Below are positions 56,002 through 64,000 of a stretch of DNA of 64,000 nt, piece after piece; within the stretch, counting starts at the first letter, position 1, and each line of letters begins with the position of its first letter. A program made the position numbers and the translations under genes. Under the pieces are notes generated by a model. That model worked only from the letters and a program-made list of their open reading frames with translations, was not told where the DNA came from and did no database searches. Source of the DNA: Myotis daubentonii. Its lineage: Eukaryota; Chordata; Mammalia; Chiroptera; Vespertilionidae. The DNA lies in NCBI RefSeq assembly GCF_963259705.1, contig NC_081844.1:42411341-42475340 (forward strand), given 5' to 3'.

Positions 56002-56901
56002 GGGAGAAACTAAGATGGCGGCATAGATAAACACCGGGAAATTGTCGCCTCACACAACAATTGAAGAATGCCGCAAGGGTCAGAGCAAACATCGTCCAGA
56101 ACAACAGGAAGGCTGGCTGAGTGTAATTTCTACAACTAGAAGAAAACAGGGGCACGCTGAGAGCCAGCAGAGCTGCGGAGGTGAAGTGCAGAGGTACAGT
56201 GGCGGCTCGCTCGCGCGCGGAAAGGGGGTGGCGCCTGAGGACGCGGCTGTCTTTTTGAATCACAAGCTCCCGACTGCTCTGAACTCCGGTTCCAGCGGGT
56301 CTCTGGGGACCCAGGGCTCATACGGGGAGAGGCTGGTCTGTCAGGCGGCAGCGGGCGAACTTGAGGGCGGCTTTCCCTCAGAGGTGCTTGCAGCCGTTAC
56401 CGGGACACTGAGACGCGCGACTCCGGGCGCGGAGAATCACCATAGCTGCTTTCACCGCCCTTTGACTCCCTGAGACCCCGCCCCACCCAGGCTGCGGCAG
56501 AGGCTTTTGCATGTGAATGTACCTAACTACAGCCCAGCCAGGCAGACCCGGAACTTCCAAGAGAAGGCCCAAGGCCCCGCAGCGGCTTGCATTGCTTCAC
56601 AGCTGAGCCTCTTCGTGGCTCCTGCTGTGTGGCCTCAGGCAGGGGCTGAATTAGCACCTCCTTAGATCCAGGAGCCACTCTACCCAGTGGTCAGAGGGGG
56701 ACCATTCTCCCACTTCAGACACAGCTGATTCCCACAGCCAATTGGCCTGGAGGTCAATTCCTCCCAATGATCCTACAACAACCAAGGCACCAAGAGTGCA
56801 CCAAGAGTGTCTACCCCAGGTAACTGGGGAGGCTGAGCCACTGGGCCCTACAGGACACCTGGCGCGCAGGGCCACTCTATCAACACAGGGAAGCAGCCAA
56901 A
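56002..56901 (+). promoter_or_regulatory. 5'UTR/promoter of the second HAL1-like element
   Basis: This CpG-containing leader has AAGATGGCGGC ~10 bases from the 5' end, a YY1-type motif as in human L1. It is homologous to 20,683-21,397 on the minus strand. No other promoter motif is asserted. Confidence 0.6.
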
Positions 56902-57768
56902 ATGTGGAGACAAAGAAAAAGGTCACAAATGGCAGAAACGGAGGAAAGCAAACGACTGGATATAGAGTTCAAGGCCACGTTTATAAGGTTTTTCAAGAAT
57001 TTTATGGAAACCGCCGATAAATTTAATGAATCCCTCAAGGAGTATAGTGAGACCATGGAGGGCATGAAAAAGGACCAACTAGAAATTAAGCATACACTGA
57101 CTGAAATAAAGAATAATTTACAGAGATCCAACAGCAGACAAGAGGATCCCAAGAATCAAGTCAAAGATTTGAAATACAAAGAAACAAAAAATACCCAACC
57201 GAAAAAGAAAAAAGAAAAGAGATTCAAAAAATATGAAGATAGTGTAAGGAACCTCTGGGACAACTTCAAGCGTACCAACATCAGAATTATAGGGGTACCA
57301 GAAGGAGAGAGAGGGCAAGATATTGAAAACCTTTTTGAAGAAATAATGACAGAAAACTTCCCCTACCTGGTGAAAGAAATGGACTTACAAGTCCAGGAAG
57401 CGCAGAGAACCCCAAACAAAAGGAATCCAAAGAGGACCACACCAAGACACATCATAACTAAAATGCCAAGAGCAAAAGATAAAGAGAGAATCTTAAAAGC
57501 AGCAAGAGAAAGACAGTCAGTTACCTACAAGGGAGTACCCATTCGACTGTCAGCTGATTTCTCAACAGAAACCATGCAGGCCAGAAGAGAGTGGCAAGAA
57601 ATATTCAAAGAGATGAATAGCAAGAACCTGCAACCAAGATTACTTTATCCAGCAAAGCTATCATTCAGAATGGAAGGTCAGATAAAGAGCTTCACGGATA
57701 AGAAAAAGCTAAAGGAGTTCATCACCACCAAACCAGCATTATATGAAATGCTGAAAGATATTCTTTAA
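56902..57768 (+). CDS. LINE-1 ORF1-type RNA-binding protein, intact (288 aa)
   Basis: The frame is uninterrupted for 288 codons. The N-terminal ~110 residues are helical, with a basic run KKKKEKRFKK at 101-110. The RRM spans ~125-215 (NIRIIGVPE at 126-134; RHIITKMPR at 182-190). The C-terminal domain spans ~218-284 (LSADFSTETMQARREW; FITTKPALYEML). It closely matches the 296-aa protein at 19,792-20,682 through both folded domains, but not the coiled coil of the full-length L1 ORF1. The role by family is RNA packaging and chaperoning. Retention of an intact ORF1 while ORF2 is lost suggests selection on ORF1 during amplification, or recent origin. The start Met (MWRQRKRSQM) aligns with the other copy's MRRQRNR. 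Confidence 0.88.
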   Translation: MWRQRKRSQMAETEESKRLDIEFKATFIRFFKNFMETADKFNESLKEYSETMEGMKKDQLEIKHTLTEIKNNLQRSNSRQEDPKNQVKDLKYKETKNTQPKKKKEKRFKKYEDSVRNLWDNFKRTNIRIIGVPEGERGQDIENLFEEIMTENFPYLVKEMDLQVQEAQRTPNKRNPKRTTPRHIITKMPRAKDKERILKAARERQSVTYKGVPIRLSADFSTETMQARREWQEIFKEMNSKNLQPRLLYPAKLSFRMEGQIKSFTDKKKLKEFITTKPALYEMLKDIL

Positions 57769-58755
57769 GAAGAGGAAGAAGAAAAAGGAACTCTTACCAT
57801 TTGCCACAGCATGGATGGAACTGGAGAGCGGATAAATACCACAGGATCTCACTCATTTGTGGAATATAATGAACAACATAAACTGATGAACAAGGACTGA
57901 TCCAGAGACGGAGAGGCATTGATTGGACTGTCGGGCCTTGGAGGGAAGGTAGGGGAGGGTGGGGGCAAGGGGGAAAGATCAACCAAAGGACTTATATGCA
58001 AGCATATAGGCCTAACCAATGGACACGGACAACGGGGGGGTGAGGGGATGAGCGGGGGGGGGGGGGTAGAGGGTACACATATGTAATATCTTAATCAATA
58101 AAAAATATTTAAAAAAAAAAAAACTAAAAATGGAACTCCCATTTGACCCAGTGATCCCACTTCTAGGAATATATCTCAAGAAACTAGAAACACCAATCAG
58201 AAAGGATATATACACCCCTATGTTCATAGCAGCACAATTTACAACAGCTAAAATTTGGAAACAGCCTAAGTGCCCATCAGCAGATGAGTGGATTAGAAAA
58301 CTGTGGTACATGTACACAATGGAATACTATGCTGCTCTATAAAGGAAGGATCTCCTACCATTTGCAACAGCATGGATGGAGCTGGAGAGCATTATACTAA
58401 GCGAAATAAGTCAGTCAGAGAAAGATAAATATCACATGATCTCACTTATTTGTGAAATATAATGAACAACATAAACTGATGAACAAAAACAGATTCAGAG
58501 ACAGAGAAGCATCAAACAGACCGTCAAACCTCAGTGGGAAGGTAGGGGAGGGTGGGGGTAAGGGAGAGAGATCAACCCAAAGGACTTGTATGCATGCATA
58601 TAAGCATAACCAATGGACACAGACACCAGGGAGGTGAGGGACTGAGTGGGAGGGGGTGGGGGGCAATGGGAGGGATAAGGACACATTTGTAATACCTTAA
58701 TCAACTTAAAAAAAAAAAAACACTTTATCACCAAGGGGGGAAAAAAGATAATCTA

Positions 58756-59423
58756 ATTTACTAAAACTCCAGCTGGCAAAGCTTGAGCAGCATTGTCTCT
58801 GCATTAGGTTTATATTAAATTAATCTTTCTTTTCCTTTTACTGTTCTTTAAAGTTTAACCATAATGAGGAAGAAAAGGAGTAAAGTTTTGCACAGCCTGA
58901 ATTCAGATACATTCATTTCTGAGTCACTGATGAATATAAGATATAGAGACTGGGCATGCTGACCATTTAGGCTGGAATTGAGACTGGATTGTCCAATGTC
59001 AAAAGAATGAGTGTTCACTCATGCTGCTGAAGAATGAAGGACAAAAGCAGCATGTACCAAGATTTCAACAGTTAGGAATGAAATGTTTGGAAACTTACCT
59101 TCATCTCAAGTAAGGAGGAAAAAAAATAAGCCACTGATTCTATCTGTAAACCCTTATGGAAAGTTGTCTTATGGTTTTTCTTCTGTTGCATGGAAGAAAA
59201 GTACCTCATTCTCCTATGTGTGTAAGAGTTACTTCTCAATAAATTTGGTCCCTATAGAAGTATGGTTCAGATCTTCTGGAAAGGTATCGACTTCAAATAT
59301 TTCGATTGGGTCCAGGCAAGGACTGGAAAGGACTTGTTGGGTAAGGATGCTCATTGATAACCAGTCTTCCTACTATCCCCAGAAACAACCAGATTTCCCT
59401 TTGGTTATGACCTGCTTTCTATC
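58756..59423. other. No gene supported; unique DNA
   Basis: The 114-codon frame at 59,083-59,427 has no domain and ends in the target site of the next SINE, so it is probably chance. Confidence 0.4.
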
Positions 59424-59665
59424 ATAGAAGTTGCTTTTTTTAAAAAATATATTTTTATTGATTTCAGAGAGGAATGGAGGTGGAGAGAGAGATAGAAACA
59501 TCAATGATGAGAGAGAGTCATTGATCAGCTGCCTCCCACATGCCCCACACTGGGGATCAAGCCCCCAACCCAGGCATGTGCCCTGACTGGAAATCAAACC
59601 ATGACCTCCTGGTTCATAGGTTGATGCTTAACCACTGAGCCACGCTGGCTGAGCATAGAAATTGC
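59424..59665 (-). mobile_element. Ves SINE with 11-bp target duplication
   Basis: ATAGAAGTTGC and ATAGAAATTGC flank a complete minus-strand Ves: GCTCAGCCAGCGTGGCTCAG head, GGTCATGGTTTGATTTCC B-box region, GATCAATGACTC core, GAAATCAATAAAAATAT tail. Confidence 0.93.
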
Positions 59666-60991
59666 GTTTTGCCCTATGCAATACCCGAGAGAAATTCTTG
59701 GTTTGGTTCTCAGGAGCTAAGGACAGAGGTCATCAGTTCTGCACTGCCTTTCTTTGCTTAGGTCTACAAAGACAGGAGGGAAAAATTACTGTCTTATTCC
59801 CAAGACCTTTGGATGTTATTTCCTAGTAAATAAGGAGGGAGGGGGGGGAACCAACTAACATCTCACACTTTTTTGTCCTGTCCATTCCAAGAATTTTATG
59901 TTAAACCCAATAATAAATCCACATTGTATTCCTAAACTAGGAGAAATTACCTGCTGTAAATAAGAGGACAGTTGAACACCACAAAGGGCAAGCTTCATAA
60001 AAAACAAATTTTTCTTCCTTGTGACAGCTTTGTGGGAGAGCTGGATGTCAGCAGGATTTTGAAGGTGGCCTTCGAGTTTTCATGTACTAGTATACATTAC
60101 TCTTTGGGAGCAGTAAGTAGGGTAATGGTTCTCCATTTAAATGTTCTGGTGGTGAGAGCCATCCATTTGTCACCTTTCCTGTTATTCCCTTCCTAAGATA
60201 AAGGAGGATGGCATGCTAAGGCCAAGCCCATCACACAACCGGGCACAGATGCCTCAAGGAATCACCCCTCCAAATCCATCACATCCTCACATAAAAGCAA
60301 ATACGTCTACAAAAACAAAGAAAGAAACGAACCAGAAGCACTTCGTCTCTATTTCCCCACCTCATGGAAGGTCCACACCACATTCTCTACACCTCTGCTG
60401 GCCATGCTCCTCCTGATAAGTAGGTGGTATATAGGATTTCTGTGTCACAGAATGTCATACTAAATCACCTGTGACTGCACATTAAAGCTTCTGTTCTTTG
60501 AGTATAAGAAATCCTGACTTTAGGGTTCCCCATGAAAACTCACGGCCCCCTAGGAAATTATTGTCAGCCATTACATTAAATAACAATTAACACTTCAGCA
60601 AGGAAAGACAGTCAGGTAAAAGTAAGAAACTATGACAAAGCAGAAAGTGTTAGTGAAGAAAGTGACTTGGCAGAGTTAAGGGACCTAGAATAAGGCAACA
60701 GCCCTAAGACAGGGCATGAGAAAAGAATTCTGCCCTTCCAATGAGAAGTAGTAAACTCAGAACTGGACAAATGTAAAATGGTGATGACATTAAAAGCACT
60801 TACCTCACAAAATCATTGTGAGGAAGGAACAGGACCGTGCACATTTTAAGCACTCTGAACTGAAAATGCTATATCCGTATGAGCTCAATACTAGCATTAA
60901 CTGATTTATTTCTAAGACTGGCCCATAGGATTTTCTTACCTGTCTTTGGATGCCACCCATTTTTGAAGGAAAGGTACCATGTACCTAAGTA
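59666..60991. other. Unique DNA, one MIR-like fragment
   Basis: No gene is seen. About 60,770-60,900 (AAATGGTGATGACATTAAAAG, CTTACCTCACAAAATCATTG, AGCACTCTGAACTG) resembles the MIR 3' half. Confidence 0.45.
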
Positions 60992-61364
60992 CTAGAGGCC
61001 CGTAGCACAAAAATTCATGCACTGGGGTGTGTGTCGGGGGGGGGGGTCCCCTCAGCCGGGCCTGCCCTCTCTCACAGTCTGGGAGCCCTCAGGGGATATC
61101 CTACTGATGGCTTAGGCCCACTTAAGCCACAGTCTGGACTCCCTCTGTGGGAGGCGACTAGGCTGATCAGGGGAAGGCACCATCCCCATCACCCCGCTGC
61201 TGCTCCCATTGCCAGCCGCCGGGGCTCATGGCTGCCTGAGCCCACGGCTGCCATGAACACAAGGCTGCCTGAGTCCCAGGCCTCGCAGCTGCCGTGGCTT
61301 TGTCTGGATGGACATCCAGAAGATGTCCGCCCTAATTAGCATATGACCCTTTTATTAGTATAGA
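60992..61364 (-). mobile_element. HeliBat-type Helitron
   Basis: On the minus strand it opens TCTATACTAATAAAAGGGTC, ATATGCTAATTAGGGCGG and ends GTGCATGAATTTTTGTGC, TACGGGCCTCTAG before T. The 373-bp interior is GC-rich; the 102-codon plus frame through it is incidental. Confidence 0.87.
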
Positions 61365-62068
61365 TGGTCAAATATATAATCACAGTACACAATCCTTTGA
61401 ACTAAATTTTCATCTAATTATTATTAACTCAAGATATGTGATAAAACATTTAACTATTTCTCACCTAAACATTATCTGTTTCTAATTAAATGGCTGCAAA
61501 AATTGCAGATTGTTATATTTAGAATATGTTTACCAACCATTATTAAGGTACCTGGGCAATCCCACTTTGCAGGATGGCCACCTTTCATATTGTATAATCT
61601 TCCATCTACACTGTATTGGTAGATCACTGGCTTCTGATTCTAGGAAATAGCACCAAACCTGAATTCTGTAGCCAAAGACTGGCTTGTGCAAATACCGTAC
61701 CCCTTACAACACTCTGGTTCCTCTCTTGTGCTTTTTATTTTACACAATTAATGACTCCAAATATCAAAAACATTTCTGCCCCTGACATTTCTCCCACCAT
61801 CTCACCTTTATGGAACTCTCTTTCTCACTCCTTATTACTCTCATAATTAAAAAAGCATGAGCTTTAGATATTAAATAAAACTAGGTTTGGATTGCAGCAC
61901 ATTCACAGGTTATAACTATGACTTCAGGCAAATCATTTGACTCCTCTGAAACTGTGTCCTCACTTATAAAAGGGGGTTGCTATGAGATAATAAAAATAAG
62001 ATCTCTTAAGAGGGAGAAGAATGAAAAGCTTTGGGTAACATGCCTAGGCAACAGAAGACACTCTATAC
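61365..62068. other. Unique DNA with a MIR fragment
   Basis: MIR blocks lie at about 61,855-62,062 (TGACTTCAGGCAAATCATTTG, CTCACTTATAAAAGGGGG). Otherwise nothing is recognised. Confidence 0.5.
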
Positions 62069-62292
62069 CAGCGGTTCTCAACCTGTGGGTCGTGACCCCT
62101 TTGGGGTCGAACGACCCTTTCACAGGGGTTGCCTAAGACCATCCTGCATATCACATATTTACATTACGATTAATAACAGTAGCAAAAATACAGTTATGAA
62201 GTAGCAACAAAAATAATTTTATGGTTGCGGTCACCACAACATGAGGAACTGTATTAAAAGGGTCGCGGCATTAGGAAAGTTGAGAACCACTG
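62069..62292 (+). mobile_element. SPIN-like non-autonomous hAT
   Basis: CAGCGGTTCTCAACCTGTGG, GTCGTGACCCC at the left and GGGTCGCGGCATTAGGAAAG, TTGAGAACCACTG at the right are the ends of the SPIN/URR1-like hAT group. The 224-bp interior (CATCCTGCATATCACATATT, AGTTATGAAGTAGCAAC) is noncoding. CTCTATAC precedes it, like the CTCTAGAG preference, but the right flank CACACTTG does not match, so the target duplication is decayed. Confidence 0.8.
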
Positions 62293-63418
62293 CACACTTG
62301 AATTCCCTCATTTCTTCTGCTGTAGCCAAGAAAACTCCCTCATTCTCCAACTTTCACGGATCTCTCTTCTGAATTTCTCTTTCACGGACCATCTGCCTCC
62401 TCAATTCCATTCTAAGCATGTTGAGGGAAAAGAAATATGCCTTAGAGCCCTTTAGGACTCCATTTGGTGCCACATAGTATTATTATATCCAGTGAATTAT
62501 CAACAACTGGCTTTTGTTCTTCTTAATGATAATAAATCATATCACCGGCCTTTCCATAATTTTCTAAAAGTTGTCTCTTTTGCCACATATGTTTTCCAGA
62601 AATAGTGACAGCTGAACCAGTAAGAGTCAAAGCAGAAAACAGAATTCAACTCAACTCTAAAAAAATAGAAGAGTCTTTAACAAAGGACTTTTAGAGGTAT
62701 GAGCAGTTAAGGGAACCAACAGGCATGTTGAGGCCCCTAGAGACTAGGTCCACAGGAAGCTGCTACCATACTTGGGCTGAGAGGGTGAGAAGAGCTGGGG
62801 GACAGCAGGCATTGTGCTTATGAGGGACATAGCCACTGCCAGACATAAGGGGCTGAAGCAAAGCAGTGAATGCCCCAGCAGAATAAATTCCCTAACCTCT
62901 CACTCCTCCCAAACTTTGATCTCCTGTCAGTATTTTTCCATCGGCTGAATTTGTTTAGAAGCTAGTAGCAGAGGAGCCCAGGTGATGCAGTCCCCAGTTA
63001 TCAGCCTCCATGGTAGGGAACACAGCAAATAAGGTGAGAAAACGATGTAGGATGGGGACAAATGAAGAATAACCAATATAGGGCAACCTCCAATTTGTAA
63101 GTCCAAGGTATCAGACATTTTCATTTTTGTCTCATATAACAGAATAGAAGGTAGGATTTCAGAAAGCTAGTCAAGGTCTGGATGAAAAAAGGAGTTGTGT
63201 AGTAAACTGACAAATTCAGTGGCAGAAATTTCATCAGGTGATCTGATCATAAATTCTTAACTGTGCAGGTCATGGTGGGTAGTCAGTCAGTCATGCCCCA
63301 AGCATATAAAAGGTTTATCCTTGCCTTAAGCAAGTCCTGACCATTGTTCTTGTGTATCTAGGTTAACACACCTTTGAAATGACTCTTTTTTAGACCCCTC
63401 AGAAGCATAACCACCCTC
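62293..63418. other. No gene supported; possible unnamed old repeat
   Basis: 62,650-63,120 resembles a recurrent mammalian repeat pattern (GGTCCACAGGAAGCTGCTACC, CTCCTGTCAGTATTTTTCCATC, CCAGGTGATGCAGTCCCCAG) that I cannot name with confidence. Confidence 0.35.
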
Positions 63419-63506
63419 AAGAGAGCACATAATCTTTTTTGTTGTTTTTGTTCATCCTCACTCAAGGACATTTTTCCATTGCTTTTTAGAGTGGAAGGGG
63501 GGGGGG

Positions 63507-63565
<59 letters not shown>

Positions 63566-63719
63566 ACATCAATGTGAGAGAGACACATCCACATCAATTG
63601 GTTGCCTCCCACATGCTCCCTGACTGGGTCAGGGATTGAGCCTGCAACCAAAGTACATGCCCTTGACCGGAATTGAACCCAGGACCCAAGCTGGCTAGAG
63701 AAAGAGAGCACATAATCTT
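63419..63719 (-). mobile_element. Ves-family SINE, 5'-truncated, 18-bp target duplication, (GA)n expansion
   Basis: AAGAGAGCACATAATCTT occurs perfectly at 63,419-63,436 and 63,702-63,719. The B-box region and 3' part are present on the minus strand, but the A-box head is cut just after CTAGCCAGCTTGGGTCC. The pyrimidine block has grown to a G11 and ~(GA)30 tract on the plus strand. It probably cannot be transcribed from its own pol III promoter. Confidence 0.92.
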
Positions 63720-64000
63720 AACTATCCTGTAATTCAATCCCTGCCTTGCTTTTTTCCACTTTCATGTAATCTTCCTTATGTTCCTTCCTTGATTCCAAAG
63801 CATAAAAGAAACTATAAACTGTCATTCTCCAGAGCATTTAAAATCTTGCTTCCCAGTATTGTTATCAGTTTGGCTCAAATAAAATCTTATAAAAATTCTC
63901 TACAGGTTTAGATGTTTCTTATAACAACAAAGGTTGAAGGCCTGGGGTGGCGGGCAGGTACAGGCTTGAAGGTGACAGTGGGGGGTAAGAGGGACATCTG

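Larger units (their letters stand above)
56002..58117 (+). mobile_element. ORF2-less LINE-1 (HAL1-like) nested in another LINE-1
   Basis: AAAAAACTAAAAATGG at 55,986-56,001 and 58,118-58,133 brackets it exactly. It consists of GGGAGAAACTAAGATGGCGG (5' end), a 900-bp 5'UTR, one intact ORF1, then a join at ~57,775-57,790 straight to the last ~35 codons of ORF2, a 3'UTR with G-rich tracts, AATAAA and an A-tail. A further ~40-bp gap occurs after GGAACTGGAGAGC. Unlike the 19.4 kb copy, its 3' end is that of the autonomous L1, so the two arose by different 3' joins or one recaptured the other's tail. Confidence 0.92.
54059..58437 (+). pseudogene. LINE-1 ORF2 C-terminal two-thirds, broken
   Basis: Coding begins at the HIIISIDAE segment of the reverse transcriptase. 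IFADDMILY (FADD at 54,391-54,402) follows an in-frame TAA at 54,367. Further stops and frameshifts lie near 54,550 and 54,590. The frame 54,723-55,163 is open ([13 protein letters not shown] to [11 protein letters not shown]). The rest is split by the hAT and by the ORF1-only element; the tail after 58,134 encodes [19 protein letters not shown] and MEYYAAL before a stop. The endonuclease domain was never inserted. Confidence 0.88.
54046..58755 (+). mobile_element. 5'-truncated LINE-1 carrying two nested insertions
   Basis: AAAAGATAATCTA at 54,046-54,058 and 58,743-58,755 is the target duplication. The element starts inside the ORF2 reverse-transcriptase domain. A hAT MITE (55,296-55,506) and an ORF1-only element (56,002-58,117) lie inside it. 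Its 3'UTR ends in an A13 run (58,708-58,720), then 20 extra bases CACTTTATCACCAAGGGGGG, then A6 and the target copy. The extra bases before a second A-run suggest a short 3' transduction. Confidence 0.93.

Noticed and set aside
56042..56473. 143-codon frame upstream of ORF1, with antisense frames
   Set aside because: It lies in the 5'UTR of the half-L1, and the homologous leader at 20.7-21.4 kb does not keep the frame. An antisense L1 ORF0-like product was considered but not supported.

Overview
This window is mammalian nuclear DNA from a bat, almost certainly a vespertilionid (Myotis, Eptesicus or Pipistrellus type). The evidence is the combination of many tRNA-derived Ves SINEs, a dozen HeliBat-type non-autonomous Helitrons (5' TC followed by an AT-rich start such as TATATAATAAAAG; 3' hairpin with GTGCACCGGGCCTCTAG), young hAT elements with 8-bp target duplications, a TTAA-flanked piggyBac-like element and young LINE-1. 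I find no host exon, tRNA, rRNA, CRISPR or bacterial feature. The window reads as intergenic or intronic DNA, and nearly every long open reading frame in it belongs to LINE-1 or is a by-product of low-complexity repeat.

Layout. 1-10 kb: old relics (MIR, L2, MLT1 LTRs, hAT-Charlie MITEs) plus one internally deleted LINE-1 at 4.0-5.2 kb. 10-19 kb: a head-to-head Ves pair, a MaLR LTR, L2 split by a Helitron, and long unique stretches. 19.3-21.7 kb: a three-part nest in which an old hAT MITE carries an ORF2-less (half-L1, HAL1-like) element fused to a Ves SINE, both inside one target-site duplication. 22-29 kb: Ves SINEs and a hAT MITE in mostly unique DNA. 29-34 kb: a Helitron field of five elements, one with a ~47-bp minisatellite. 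34.8-41.8 kb: a full-length LINE-1 with a 16-bp target duplication; both ORFs are broken by short frameshifts, and one endonuclease active-site Asp reads Gly. 42-50 kb: old L1, L2 and MIR, two hAT elements and the piggyBac-like element. 50.8-52.8 kb: three Helitrons stacked inside one MIR, then a fourth of another family. 54.0-58.7 kb: a 5'-truncated LINE-1 carrying a palindromic hAT MITE and a second ORF2-less element with an intact ORF1. 59-64 kb: Ves SINEs, a Helitron and a SPIN-like hAT.

How the parts work together. Ves SINEs and the ORF1-only elements have no reverse transcriptase and would depend on LINE-1 ORF2 protein in trans; their A-rich tails and target duplications are LINE-1-like. 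The Helitrons, hAT and piggyBac-like copies here carry no recognisable intact transposase and are non-autonomous. The most notable signals are the two intact ORF1-only elements beside a decayed autonomous copy, the Ves-HAL1 chimera, the asymmetric terminal architecture of the TTAA element, the recurrence of the same Helitron pair at two loci, and three short exact duplications (50, 29 and 23 bp) that look like templated repair patches.

Limits: all family names come from pattern recognition without a database. Boundaries supported by a target-site duplication are firm to a few bases; boundaries of old relics (MIR, L2, L1M, MLT1) are approximate.
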